Positions 33,583 to 45,590 are shown, counted from the stretch's first letter. The stretch is DNA of 64,000 bases from Dermanyssus gallinae (GCA_003439945.1 QVRM01001115.1:124001-188000), one strand, 5' to 3'. Notes: generated from the sequence alone by a model not told the origin. A program made the numbers and translations.

Positions 33583-34110
33583 GGCGGATCGGCAAGTTAT
33601 AGTACTTTGAATTTTTACGACCAAAACTACCGAGATCTTCCGATTTGTTTTGCTTAGGAGCGCCATGTATCAGCCACATTAGGTACACAGGCCAAGTTTT
33701 GCGCCAATTGGTGCCGGCGTTAATGACTTGAGTCTGGTTCAAAGAAGTGAAGAAAATGAGGTTCGGACATTTTTAAGGAGCCGGAGATGAAGGAGAAAAG
33801 AGTTTGCATCAAGTTCTGCGTTAAATACCAAATCAAATGTTGTAAAGTGGTGGGAATGTTACGAACTGCACATATTCTAAAGTGGTGGAAATGTTACGAA
33901 CTTCGGCACTACGAAGAAGCGCCGCGAAACACTGTGTATACGTCGTACCATTGAGGTCGCGACGGACGTAAAGAGACCAAAGGTGATCCCCGTTAGGGAA
34001 GGCCTTCGACGTCAAAAGAAAAATACAACGTTAAAACAGTTTGTGATATTGCAGTCCACAGCACTACTGTGCGTAGTCGTGTCGATGTACAACATAATGT
34101 ATGAATACAA
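33577..34110 (+). mobile_element. mariner-family DNA transposon relic, 5' half
   Basis: The left end tacgagggcggatcggcaag sits next to a TA dinucleotide, as expected for a mariner terminus inserted at TA. About 210 bp downstream an ATG (33787) opens MKEKRVCIKFCVKYQIKCCK, the usual wording of a mariner transposase N-terminal helix-turn-helix. Further on, in a different frame, 33961-34014 encodes GRKETKGDPR, a TAG, then GRPSTS. That corresponds to the conserved GDPRSGRPSTS linker of mariner transposases. A 24-bp piece (aaagtggtggRaatgttacg...) is duplicated at 33842 and 33881, which helps break the frame. The catalytic DD34D part and the right terminus are missing. Confidence 0.82.
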
Positions 34111-34172
34111 ATGAACGGTGTTCTATGCATTTTAATACATAGGAAGAGCGTCCGATGGGAGTGTAGGAATAA

Positions 34173-34214
<42 letters not shown>

Positions 34215-34826
34215 GTGTGTACTATTTTCATGTGACTTAAGAAATGCCTTTACAAAGCGTGATAATGTGTGCTGCACACCATGTTCCCAGAAACCTGTCA
34301 TCTGGATCTTGTCCTCTAAACTATCGTTCTTGAAGTAAACAAAGTGAAGTATTCCGGCATGTTTCGCTGTTTTTGGGTGCTAGCTTTGCTGCTACACTCG
34401 GCCCATTGGCATAACGCAGGCTGTAACAATTGGCCCTATGAGTGCGATTACTGCAAAGCCACTACGCTGCGTCTAGGCTACTGCGCCTGGGAACAGACGA
34501 AGACCTGGCGGCCATGGTAAATGCAGTATAGCGCGTTCGCCGGCTTCGCTCACAACAAGTTTGCTAATAGCGCAATGCATTTCCCGCTGTGCTGTGTTCA
34601 CAAGGCTAGCGTTTTTGGAGTTTAAACTTTTTTTTAAGATCCAACTCTGTATCGATGAAGGCAGATCGAAGTCGTTTACAGCACGTGCGCGACATGTGGG
34701 GGCGGATTGGCTGCTGCACATTTAGGCTCAGGACCCGCGTGATCGACAATCATTCATTGCGGCAGTTAATCAGGCAACCTAGGCTGGATGTATTACCGTA
34801 TTTTAAGTATTATTACTCCAACTACG
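34111..34826. other. No recognisable gene; (TA)n tract at 34178-34211
   Basis: Apart from the TA tract, the stretch shows short frames only, with no domain. Confidence 0.55.
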
Positions 34827-34897
34827 ATATATATATATAAAATGTTGCGATGATTTATTAATTATTTACAATACATTTGCACACTCGGCAGTGCTCG

Positions 34898-34940
<43 letters not shown>
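34827..34940 (-). repeat. TA-bordered ~61-bp core element, copy b
   Basis: The core at 34840-34900 is in minus orientation, with (TA)n on both sides (34827-34839 and 34901-34940). Read on the minus strand it begins aggcgagcactgccgagtgt. It differs from copy c at only a few sites. The intact right border, ctcgcc followed by TA repeats, shows the unoccupied form of the site where the R2-type fragment sits in copy c. Confidence 0.87.
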
Positions 34941-34944
<4 letters not shown>

Positions 34945-35270
34945 CTTTATCCTAGCTACGTTACTTCATCAAGGATCACAAGGATCATTTGAATCCATCA
35001 GCTGCTGGTTTCCTCGACGCATCCCAGGAAATCGTTAGATTTCGACTAAGAGTTCTTGGAGATAGAGAAATACGCTCCGGTATGTCACGGGTACCGCGCA
35101 TGCTTAATGTCTCCTGCTGCGTCCGTCTGTATATACATAGAAAAAACATATGAACTCGGAATGCCCGGTAGTCAATTAAGCGGGATTCCGCTACACGGGG
35201 ACTACGCGTCACTAAATAAGCGCCATTCCTCTAAATCAATGGCGCTGCGACGGCCAGGCCCATGTTGCCC

Positions 35271-35355
35271 ATCACACATAAGATATAAAATACGTATATA
35301 TAGAAACACACACTTGGTGTTTCTATATATACGTATTTTATATCTTATGTGTGAT
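35271..35355. repeat. Perfect 39-bp inverted repeat with 7-nt loop
   Basis: Left arm 35271-35309 and right arm 35317-35355 are exact reverse complements across all 39 bases, separated by the loop acacttg. The arms carry tacgtatatatag and end in atcacacat / atgtgtgat. A long TA tract begins two bases after the right arm. A perfect palindrome of this size points to recent formation, since drift would introduce mismatches. RNA from either strand would form a hairpin of 39 bp. Confidence 0.97.

Positions 35356-35356
<1 letters not shown>

Positions 35357-35438
<82 letters not shown>
35357..35438. repeat. Long (TA)n microsatellite
   Basis: About 80 bp of TA with one interruption (attata near 35427). 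It directly adjoins the perfect hairpin. Confidence 0.95.
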
Positions 35439-36797
35439 AATTGCATAACATGCATCATAATCTTATACGCGGTGTAAAGTAGGGTGCGTGCACCTTGCCG
35501 GAGACTGCCAAATTTGATTCTAGCTTTGCCAATTGTTTATGTTGCCTACAATAGCAAAGACCTACGTTTTTGAACGTTGCGTTAGCCTCTCAAGTCAATT
35601 GCCATTGATAGCATCGATAAGCGTTATAGGCACCTAAGCAAATTGACGAGTCCGTCGGTTTTTGATTCGGAGTAAGCGCTGGCCGATCCAGTACGGAACT
35701 GGAGGCGCCAGCATAACCCATAGTTAAGCACTGTCACGAGGATACGTTCAAATGCATGAGGTCTAGAGAAGCACGCAACAGAAATAGACAGACCATGATG
35801 GTCGGAGAGGTTCCGCGGCGTAGCGGTAGTGTTTTCGGCTGCTAAATCATACTAGGCTGACGCACTCGACTACACGCTGTATAACCCATTTTCGCTGATG
35901 TATGTGCAAATTAGATTTGAATAATTATCTTGGCTAACGGTACACATGTGCCGAGTGCATCAACGGATGATTAGATGCAGTTTACTAAATGAACACTACA
36001 ACATTGAAGTTTTTGCTGCTAACCGTGCAAAAACGTCTCCGCAATACCATTGTCCTAAGTGGTGGTAGCGAGACACGCGCTAAGAAGTGCTTAACCGGCC
36101 AACTTGTCTTAAAGCCAAACTATGTACGCGATGTTTTTAATCGCATAGGGGCATTTACTGAGATAGCATCTTGTGTCTGCTTTTTTGCTTTGTAAGTCTC
36201 TATTTTAATATCCTGTTAAATGTGTGTGATTTTGATTTACGTGCCTTAAAAGGCGGAATGTATATGGTGTTAGGCCATAATTGTGGCTGGTAGTTAGCGA
36301 AATTGCATACCTACGTAAGAATATTTGGCCCATCGCGGCAAAGTGTTTGTTAACCGCCATGGCGATCTTGTTTGGCTCTTTCAATTAGTCATGGTTACGC
36401 GTCGTTTTTGACGACTCGCTTACACAATTGTTTTGTAATTCCATAGTTTTAGCTATTGCAATCCCATTTGTTAGTAGGAGGGCATTGTACTATATGACTG
36501 AAACTAGGTGTGATTACACATACTCCTAAGTTTGCTATCATGCCGCTCACCTGCACGATTCCTTGTAGGCCATTTGACTGCTATGAAAAGAAAATACGTT
36601 ACAAACGAAAATAGATTTTATCTAAGCCTATGGTGAAAATTGTTCGACGGTTTTTGCCTTTTAAAAATGTATTCCAGTCTATGCTTCGGCTTGTGATTGT
36701 GAGATTGTAGTAGTAAATAGTTTTTGAGCTTCCATTTAACTTACTTTTCCTGATTTTTAGAGTCTTGTCAAGGCCAAGAAGACTAGTTAACAAACCG
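35439..36797. other. No recognisable gene
   Basis: Short frames only. A tRNA-like run ggcgtagcggtagtg near 35817 is not followed by a B box, so it is not called. Confidence 0.55.
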
Positions 36798-36899
36798 GCA
36801 GCACTAGGGCGGTGTGGTGCATTTGTCTGCGCCTTGCCACCGGACGAGACACATAGGTGCTCGGTTTTGAGTTGAGCCCCCCCAACCGTTACACATTTG
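36798..36899 (+). mobile_element. tRNA-derived SINE, copy 3 (degraded head only)
   Basis: The segment cggtgtggtgcatttgtctg through gagacacataggtgctcgg matches the tRNA-like head of the SINE family. The B box is spoiled by an insertion (ggttttgagttgagccccc). The body shared by the other copies (gtccgtctatg and cagcccgaaaa) is absent. No target-site duplication is evident. Confidence 0.75.
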
Positions 36900-37453
36900 C
36901 CATCTTTATCTGGTGTTTTCATGTCGATCGTTAAGGCTTGCCTAGAGGCATTGGCCGATGAGCTCGATGTAGGTTCGGGCGACGTAATCTTGTTGGCGCA
37001 TGCTTTGCTGCCAGACGTAAGTCCACTGGTACTGTTATGTTATTTGTCTTTTCGTTCATATACTTATTTGTGCTAGTGATTTGTTGTATATTTGTTAGGT
37101 AATTTGAAGCACTTGCTTATTTGTATAGACCACTGCAGCTTCTATCCGATGCAGTTATTCTTACATCGGCTGTAATCCTATTCACTGACGTGTAGCGTCA
37201 GGTGTCAAAGAAATGCGATGCAAATCCGAGACTAAGGAAAAGGGCTAGAAATATGAACTTAATGAGTTCGCAAGTCCTAAGCTATTCGCTGATGGCTGCC
37301 ACTGATACACGTGTGTCTGGCATGTTCGAAACCTCCTACAAGAAAATTATAAACTCTGTTCACCAGCATGACAATTGTTGAACGAGGTCAATCTGTTTCT
37401 TGTGGAGGCGTTAGCGGTTTTTTACTTGCTCATTCTCCTTTATCCATAGTTGC

Positions 37454-37456
<3 letters not shown>
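36900..37456. other. No recognisable gene
   Basis: Nothing beyond short frames. Confidence 0.55.

Positions 37457-37497
<41 letters not shown>
37457..37497. repeat. (TA)n microsatellite
   Basis: An uninterrupted TA tract of about 40 bp. Confidence 0.95.
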
Positions 37498-37500
<3 letters not shown>

Positions 37501-37987
37501 GGACATATGTTAATATTACGCATATAATTGTATAATATGCGTGCTTAATAAGACGGACAAGTACTGGCACAAGGGGGCATTATCGTCCAATAACATGCCA
37601 TTGTTGTTACTTATCGTAGCGTACGACCTAGGTACGCCCGCTATGACCCGTCGACAGGCAGACGACGACAACAACAACATCAGCAACAACAGCAGCGACA
37701 ACAACAAAAACAACAGCAACAACGGCGGCGACATTGAATTATCCGAATGGGGAGAGCCGTCGTTGCAGACGCGACAGGGTAGCACACGTAGCCTTAGCTG
37801 TAGTAAGGGCAGACCAGCGCGAACGGGGCTGTTTTGCCTTTGACTGATCGACCTCATCAGTCAAACTACTGAACAGAAACCGACAAGCTGACAGGGGCAA
37901 GAAGGAGGCGAGCGCGCAAGAGAGAGAGAGGTAAGAAGAGGATAGCACTATATATAAGGACAAAGAGGAAGAACGAGGAGAGGCAAA

Positions 37988-38031
<44 letters not shown>

Positions 38032-38857
38032 AGATTACGAGAGAGAGAGATGAAGGGAGGAGAAAGCATGTGAATGAGAGGGAGGCAAAGGGCAAGTGCT
38101 GAAGACAATAGCGTTGCGCCAAACGCGAGCTCACTCAGTCATAGGGACAAGCTTCAGTGAGGGGTTGCTGTAACGCCGCTTTGCGTCACTGATGGGCGCG
38201 AGGTGGAGTTACCCCACGCGGTGGGTAAAGCCACATTTGCAGCACTGGCACCTGCAACGGTCATCAGGAACACCACTGGTTCCAGCTGCAACCCATATCA
38301 ATGGGCTACGTGTAGAGTTAGGGGGTTAAGGGTCATTTTATCGTAGGGTTTCCTCCCGACTAGCGGATTTATCGCTTATCGAAGAAGATGATGTTGTTTG
38401 CGTTTGCTGTTGTTGTTGTTGCTGTCGCCATTATCGGTTGACTTTGATCTTACTCTGTCTCTTCTCTGTTGCTGTTACTGTATCTGCGTTCTGTGTAGCG
38501 TTAAACCGACATTCGCCCTAGTCAATATAAAATCCTCTAAGCTTTGGTATGCATATGCTGCTGTATGAAAGATACCAACAAAATGTCATTATTTTGCAAG
38601 GGAAATAGCGAAATGCCATTTTATAAAAACTCGAAAAGGTAATTTCTCAATGATCAAATTGTTGTGTGATAATGCGCTTCTTAGTTAAGCTATAGCGAAT
38701 GTTGGGTAGCCGAACAGTATTTTATGGAAGCGGTTTACTGCTAGCTGATTCTTTTATAGCAGTGATTTTTTTGTCACCAGGAAACTGACGGGACGAATTA
38801 CAGGGGTAGAGCGTGTCTCTTGCACCGCGGTTATTTAGTGAATAGTTTCTCAGTTGG
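37498..38857. other. No supported gene; CAA/CAG triplets, TA tract, GA runs
   Basis: CAA/CAG/GAC triplets lie at 37662-37725. A TA tract at 37990-38026 is flanked by GA-rich sequence (37918-37940 and 38036-38052). A donor-like GAG|GTAAGA occurs near 37928. GTT triplets lie near 38405-38425. No frame has a domain. Confidence 0.55.
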
Positions 38858-39038
38858 GTCGAGCCCGGTGGCGTGGTGGCTTAAGTCTGCGCCTCGCAAC
38901 CGGAGGAGACACATAGGTGCGCGGGTTCGAACCCCACCGTTGCACATTTGAATTTAGGGGGGTCCGTCTATGAAGCAATGTGAAAAACAGTTCCGTGGAC
39001 GTTAAATCTTAGCTGAGGGTCAGCCCGAAAACTTTAGT
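38858..39038 (+). mobile_element. tRNA-derived SINE, copy 2 (best preserved)
   Basis: The head carries an A-box-like tggcgtggtgg (38869-38879) and a good B box ggttcgaaccc (38924-38934), 45 bp apart, as in an RNA polymerase III promoter. The body holds ggggggtccgtctatg, cagttccgtggacgttaaat and gctgagggtcagcccgaaaa. A 15-bp target-site duplication flanks it: tagtttctcagttgg (38843-38857) and tagtttctcagtcgg (39039-39053), one mismatch. The total length is about 181 bp. The 3' end has no poly-A; it ends in cgaaaactttag. Confidence 0.92.
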
Positions 39039-39053
39039 TAGTTTCTCAGTCGG

Positions 39054-40160
39054 AGCCGGCCGTCTTAAGGTCTTGAAAGCCACTGGGTTTGAGTTATGGG
39101 CTCCGGTTAGTACGGCTTATTTGTCCGTCTTGTTGTCTTCTGTTAGGGTCGCGGCGTGACCAGCTCTAAGTGAACCAAAGCCGACCTTTGAGGTAAACTT
39201 GAGTCCGTTATGGCGGCGTCTTATACAAGGGTCAGGCCCCGTTCAAACGGGTATAAAGGCAATCCCGTCGGGTGACCTTCAGATGCTGTGAGGGTGAACG
39301 AGCGCCGTACCGAGTCGGAGGCCAACACATATTCTTGTTGTGAAGCATCATCTATTTAGGTTCCTAATGATGCACTGGGTAGAGCATGTAGCTAATCGCT
39401 TGCATGTTTTGCAGAAGTTGCCTTAAGCCGAGCTCAAGTAGAGTCATTGCTGGCTTGGCCAATAGGTAAATATTCAGGCTGATCGGCTTGCAGCAACGAC
39501 CATTTATTTTGAGATGTGATGTCTTTTGGTGAAGTTTTTAGAACCTCAACCAAGCTGCTCGTGACTCGATCTCGCATGGAGGTAAATTTGACCTGACCGA
39601 GTTAGCCAAGAAAGTTGCAGACCCTACCGGTGCTCAGCGGTACTCATTTTGCCCAGCCATATCTGCAGCACTGGGGGGACACTTTTCTGGGGTAGAGGTA
39701 CTCCTAGGAGCTCTACGTCGTCCGTGTTGAATAACCTGTACGTGATCTTGGAGCTTGTGAAATCTGAGCCTGCATTCTGTACGAATGTAACTCCCTTCGT
39801 ATGTCAAAGGATTCAGGTAAAAGCCGCTTATCGGCAACATTCTATAAGTGGCTAACGATTGCGGAAGCTTCGCCGGTAATTACTTCATCGTACCTCATAT
39901 TAAGCGAGTTGATCAGATTGTTAAATGCCGGGCAAAATAAAGGTATATTGAGGGGGTAACACTATTGTTTAACTGTTTCGGACGGTTGTATTAAGTCAAG
40001 TGCGTCATGCAGCGACAAGAAGAAAAATTGAAAATATATGTGAGGGCTTGACATATTCGTAAATGTTTATGGTGGAGTACTCGTTCTTAGCAAATGATCT
40101 CTCCTTACCTTATTAAAAGCATTTGAAAAGTTCAGCTTGCGCAAGTGCATGGAACAAGTC
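39054..40160. other. No recognisable gene
   Basis: Short frames only; none has an assignable domain. Confidence 0.55.
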
Positions 40161-40442
40161 CTAGATGCCAGGAAAGAGCAAATTGTATGGACTGCTGCTC
40201 CAACCCGGCTTTAACCGAGAGCTCCAATTGTCTGTGTTGATTCGCTGATTTTCAAAGCGATTATGCGTAAACATTATGAGCATGCTATCGGTTGGATTAA
40301 GCCGCACTTTATTTTTCATAGCAAATAATTTAGCGCCACAATTTCCGCTGGTGGTTGCCCAAATCGTAATGCGTGAACAACTTTTGCCAAAACGTAATGT
40401 TGCCAACTTATTTGTTGTCTCACCAAGGTCTAGAGACAGCAA
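40161..40442 (-). pseudogene. Possible decayed non-LTR reverse transcriptase fragment
   Basis: A 93-residue minus-strand frame contains KNKVRLNPTDSMLIMFTHNR. This resembles the LNPTKT...FT segment that follows the YADD motif in Jockey and R1-type polymerases. Upstream no YADD can be found, and the rest is unrecognisable. The call rests on one short segment. Confidence 0.35.
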
Positions 40443-41339
40443 ATCGGTTAGCTATTTTTAGTAAAGTTCATTCCTGCTGTAGGAACTTCTTCGAAAAGAT
40501 CGAACTGAGATGAAAACATGCTTGTAGAGATTAGGATTTTAGCAATATGAGTGTTGTCCTATCAGGATACCTCGGCTAGAACTCCTCAAACAACCTCGGA
40601 GTCGGCGTGAATTAGCGCGCTTCTTTGAGTGGTTAAGCGAGCCGTCAGGCTATGCAATCTGGTGCCGCAGTCGTAATTTCGGAGATCATTTCTCATGATT
40701 TGCGCTTAACATTGGTTTATATTTCAATTGGCTGGAAGGCAAAGGATGACAGATGCCAAGGAAAATGCCAGTTAAGCGGTCAAACTGTTCTGAATGTACA
40801 CATCATCGAGCACCTTAGTAAAAGCCGTAGCTAAAATATGTTGATTATATAGGCGTGTTATATACTAACTTCATAGTTTTACTAATATATTGGCGTTTTT
40901 TGATAAAATGTCTTTGTTTGAGAAATCGGCATGTTGACCCGTATCTACATCGGATGACGGTGATATAGCTATCGGATGTTGAGTCCTGGTGTGTCGTAAC
41001 AGGTCACGCCTGGTGTACAGCAGGCCACACACCGAACGTATTTAAGAATAGTAGAACACCTATAAGTTGTTATGCGCGTCATCTTGGTTCGATTTTATGA
41101 TTCCTGAATACCATCTATCTATTTTTATTTTTACCATATGTTTGTAATATAGAACCACAGAAGTGCAACATTTCCGTAATAAAAAGGGAATTACTTAATT
41201 TAATTAAAAAGGGGAATATATAGTCAGGAACTAATCCCGTAGTTTTTCAGCTGTAGTTGGACAATTGGTATCATTGAAGTTTGCTGAGTCTTGAGATCAC
41301 CGATGACGAGCCTGACGGTTACGGCGTGTCGTAGTTCGA
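40443..41339. other. No recognisable gene
   Basis: AT-rich, with short frames only. Confidence 0.55.
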
Positions 41340-43106
41340 AAGCATTCATTGAGCGTACGTGTAGGGTATTGCCCGGTTTACTTTAGTGGCAGTAAAACGA
41401 TAAGTATTCAACGAGGATGCAACCCATGCAAGACGGGTAAATGGAGGAAGAGATCGAGTATCGAGTGGAAGCACGCCAATAAAATTCCACAAGCAAGCGA
41501 TACACGAACTGCTGCTATACGAGATGAACAAGTTCGACATAGACAGACAATTCGAGAGAGAACTGTGAGGGGAAGTTAGTATAATAGTTAGTAGATGGTG
41601 AGGCCCTCGGATGGCAAGTCGTCGTCGCCGTCTAAGACTAACTAGACAGCCAGGACAGGACGGAGCAACAGACACCAGCAGACATATATGATGTTTAACT
41701 TAAGGACGACAGAGACGGTAGAGAGTAGTAGCCTCGCCATCTGTAGCAACGCCACGGGCCGTGGAAGGAGCGCCATTGCACGGTCAGGAGTGCCGCCTCG
41801 TACCGCCCATACTGCGTAGCTGCTGTCGTCGTCGTCGTCGTCTTCGTCGTCGTACTCACCGTAGTAGCTGGAGTACGCGTAGTCACTCAATCGGGCCTCC
41901 TTGTTTACCCTCCCCTCCTTGTTCGTCCTAGTCCGTCAGCGTGTCCTCGCCTTTGCGCGTACCCTCTCCGCGAGAGTCGCCGCTGCCGCCGCCCCTGCTG
42001 CCGGCCCTGCCTCTTCCAGTGTCTCCACCGCTGCAACGCTGCGATCTCCAGCGGTTGGTGCCGGTTGGCCAGGAGAGTGGTTGTTCCCCCGTGACAAGAC
42101 GAAGAAGCAAGCGGCAGTAGTAGTTAATTCGTCGTCCGGCCAGCATCCAGGACGACGCATCCTGGATCGGTACGCATGGTGCCTGTGTTTGAAGTGATGG
42201 TGCAGATGATGGTGGTAGTCGTGCTGGTGGTGGTGGCAGTGGCGACGGCAGGTGCGACACGTTGACACGGCATTGCTTAGGTTGTTGAGGTGTCCTGGTT
42301 GGTCTTGTTGTTAGTTAGACCGGTGTTCTGCCGTGCGACGAACGTCTTGAACTGGGTTACCCAGTACAGTGATACCACCTCGATAGCACCGCGTTGTCGA
42401 GGTCGCCGCGTCCCCCCGTGTTTCTTGCTCTCCGAGTTGATGGTGTTGTGCGGGCTTCTGGTGCGCTTGTGTAGAGTGTGCGTAGAGATCGATATGTGAG
42501 TTTAACGCCATGTGGTAGACTACCGCAGATCGCCGAGGTCTCGTGCCGTTTTGACGGGCAAGTGTTTTTTGTGACCAAATGACAAACCAGTGGCTAAAGC
42601 AATGACGTAGGTCACATCAGATGAAGAGAAACAACAGAAACAACAACGACAGCGATAGCAACAACAACAACAACAGCAACAACAATAAAAATATTTTAGG
42701 TGATAGCAATGTAACGGCAACACAATATATGTGCTTGCGCCAGCAATGTGAATATGTTCGTTTTACGCTGAGGTCAAACATACGGTGTACTAGGACGTTT
42801 GGAAACCGGTGAAGAGCTGCCCCAGTCTTCTGTATGTGTGTGGGAAGCAACGCCGGTGACTAGAATGTTCCCCCATTCCCCGTTACGCGGTTGACTAGGT
42901 TAAACTACATCAGAGCTTAGTTTGATTGACTAACTCTGGTTAGCCTGCGCAGGGACCCTGTCCTGCGTTTGAGCCTTCCCTCAGTGATTGCTGCGAAGTT
43001 CAATAAGTTCTATTCCATCATCAGTTCAGTAGGTTCGTTTTCATATCCTCCTCACGTCGCTTCTAAATCGGTTGTATCTGCATCGACGGTGATAACCAAC
43101 GCGGCC
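41340..43106. other. GC-rich, triplet-rich stretch upstream of the candidate exon
   Basis: GTC/TCG triplets at 41822-41852, GCC/CCG-rich sequence at 41950-42060, a GGT cluster at 42200-42245, and CAA/AAC triplets at 42645-42690. It lies directly upstream of the candidate signal-peptide exon at 43107 and could contain its promoter and 5' UTR. No coding frame of its own is convincing. Confidence 0.45.
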
Positions 43107-43197
43107 ATGTCGTTCGTCACAGCAACAACCACGCTCAGACACATCCTGGTGTTGATAGCGGTGGTCTTGCCTCGTCTTCTACACGTCAACGGACAAG
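43107..43197 (+). CDS. Candidate first coding exon: signal peptide, phase-1 splice donor
   Basis: ATG at 43107 has a favourable start context (gcggccATGtcg). The frame encodes MSFVTATTTLRHILVLIAVV followed by ten more residues ending VNGQ. That is a polar start with an Arg-His pair, a hydrophobic core of about ten residues (ILVLIAVVLP) and a possible cleavage site near VNG-Q. The frame then meets CAAG|GTATCT, a good splice donor, at 43197/43198, after the first base of codon 31 (phase 1). First exons that encode a signal peptide and end in phase 1 are typical of secreted proteins and receptors. The next exon is not recognisable downstream in this window, so the product is unknown. It is the best host-gene candidate here. 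Confidence 0.45.
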
Positions 43198-44792
43198 GTA
43201 TCTATCTATCTCTACCATTCACCTATACGTTATAGGGCAAACCTAAAACCAACTTGACCAGTTTCAGCATTGCAGCTGACACCGCATTGCGAGCTAGTGC
43301 AATGCGTCTCCGCATAAATCTAGAGCCGTGCTGTTCTACGTACGTATGCTGTACCCGAAAACTATGCAACGGTGGCTGTAACAATTCTATGAGTCAGCCG
43401 TGTATCTTAAAAGTTATGTCTATTGCAGCGGATAGCCATATACAAATGTGTAAAAGAATAGGAATTTTTCCGCCATCTAAGTATCCCGTGTGTGGAGGTC
43501 GATACACGTTCTTCCGATAAACGCATACGAGATCGTTGCACGTTTTACCGTACACGATTTGGGGTAAATGAAACGGGATCACTCCGCAGCAATCTGTACG
43601 AGACCGGATGACCAGAAGTTCGAGAGTAACACGAGTGATACATTTTATGAAATCAGATATCGATTTTAAGTTTACTTACTTTTGAAATCTTTACCGGTAA
43701 ACCATATTGGCTTTGCAATCACAAATCAAATCACTATCATTACATTAACAAATTCCAAGGACGTACACATTTTTGTCTAAAGCGTGTGACGTTTTATCGG
43801 GATAGCAATGTTCAGGCTATTTAACATGAAAGCTAAAAGATTAAACATCCCATGATCATGACTTTTGCTAACTCCCACAATAAACAATTTCATTTCTGAA
43901 AGGCTAACGTTGAACTGGCTCACCAGATCGGCTTTAAAGTAAAAAGCCTCAACTCTCGGCGTGTCGTTCTGTGATTTTAAACTATTTAAAAACGACTGCC
44001 TATCAGCCACATTAGCACAACAAGAGTTCTTACCGATACTCCTAAAATAGGATTCTTCCGTTTTTCTCACTGAGTTTAACGAAAAAACAAACATTAGCAA
44101 GCTCTACCACCCCCTACAAAGTTGACAATTTGTTAATAGATAATCTCTATTCAAATACTAAGACTATATATAACTACGTTTTCTATCCACAAGATTATGA
44201 GATAGGTACGTTCCAAAAACGGTTGGCACGCCGGCTGAAAAACTGTCGACATTGTGTTATGTAGCGGTTAAACGATTTTAAGCGCGCTCCACACATGCTG
44301 AATGCTGTCTCATGGGAACTTTCTGCGCTCCCTTGCTTGCAGCAAGCCGAGCGTTAATTAATAAAAAAACGAATTCCTGTGACGTGTGTGTAGTGTGCTC
44401 GAGATTTAACGCGCGCAAGAGAAAAAACGATTTCACCTAGTTTGAGCGTGTTAATTGCGAAAGAGCCCCTGTTTACAAAACTATCATTTTAGGTATAGTT
44501 TTTATGTATTCTACTAAACAGTTACACGGTAGCTTCCACTGAAGTAGTAAAGCCGCCTGGGTGACACAAAAAGAGTGACTTTGTAGCTGCACGGAATAAA
44601 TCTTTTAGCAAGCATTGGCAGCACGAGATGACAAGAAATTCGTGTTTAGTTTTTGTCGACATGAGAAAACAACTCAGCTAGCGAGAACGTTGTTTCGTTG
44701 TGCTCTGGGCTTTGGGCAGTTTTTTTGGCACAAGTTTTGCCGTAAATTATATTAGAGGCGTTGGTCTCTTTACGCGTGACGTTCGTCAACCC
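43198..44792. other. No recognisable gene; would be intron if the exon at 43107 is real
   Basis: TCTA repeats follow the donor (43200-43212). Frames at 43254-43520 (plus) and 43777-44100 (minus) have no recognisable domain. A Cys-rich run in the former (CCSTYVCCTRKLCNGGCNN) has no family match that I know. Confidence 0.5.

Positions 44793-44820
<28 letters not shown>
44793..44820. repeat. (TA)n microsatellite
   Basis: A tract of about 28 bp, without a core-element match on either side. Confidence 0.95.
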
Positions 44821-44823
<3 letters not shown>

Positions 44824-45479
44824 AAAGAAATCATAAGATTATGTTCAAATGGTCACGTCCTGCCTATATTGGATCGCCTATGTGGATATCTTATAAGCAA
44901 TGTAAATCCGGTCTTTACGCATGATCTAGAATTTACTACATGCCTGCGTAAGATGTGTCGCAGTCTTCATTGCGTCAGTTCTGTAGAACTCGATGGCTCT
45001 CGTTGCCTAACGTAATTTCCGACACTTGAGCCCAACAGTGAGCTCATTACTACTATTTTCAGAGAAGACGGGTTTATAACTAAAATATTCGGATGCACCT
45101 TATTAAATATTCCATGCACCGTGTCAATAAAATTTGAAAAGAATGAAGAAAAGTTTCGCCGAAGACGGTGGCGAGTCTCTGTAATCCCTGGTGCGGGGGA
45201 TGTCTCCCCACGAGCTGGGGAGTAAATTCCCCTCCGTTGATTGTTCATGTCGGTCGGGTGTTCGCAGTAAGCTCGGCGATCACACATCCGCTTTTCTCGA
45301 AAAAAAGTTTGGGTATCCAGTCAGCCTGCATAGCGAAGATAGTTCGTGTTGGGAGACGCCCCGAGGGCTACCTCAAAATGTCAAACTTGGTCGAAGATAT
45401 CCACATCATTATAAAGACTTTCCCATCGATAGAGTTAGTTGTCCTATTTGCTCTTGCCAATACTGTTGTTTAGACTAGG

Positions 45480-45590
45480 TCCATATGAGGTACTTTGTAA
45501 TTGTTATGCAATAAGGAATCAGCTCAAGATGACGGAATCCAATAGGGTCTAAATCAGGCGATGGGGGAAAACAGCCTACGGTAGTCATAT
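45480..45590 (-). pseudogene. Possible mariner/Tc1-type transposase scrap (third Asp region)
   Basis: The minus strand encodes FPPSPDLDPIGFRHLEL near 45567-45517. Mariner and Tc1 transposases have PPYSPDLxPxD/E around the third catalytic acid. Flanking minus-strand sequence is open in places but shows no other motif. This may be chance. Confidence 0.3.

Noticed and set aside
35800..35900. tRNA-like run ggcgtagcggtagtg
   Set aside because: It resembles an A box, but no B box follows within 100 bp and no cloverleaf could be drawn.
44640..45480. Minus and plus frames of 60-106 codons
   Set aside because: No motif, no splice signals and different frames overlap; chance open frames.
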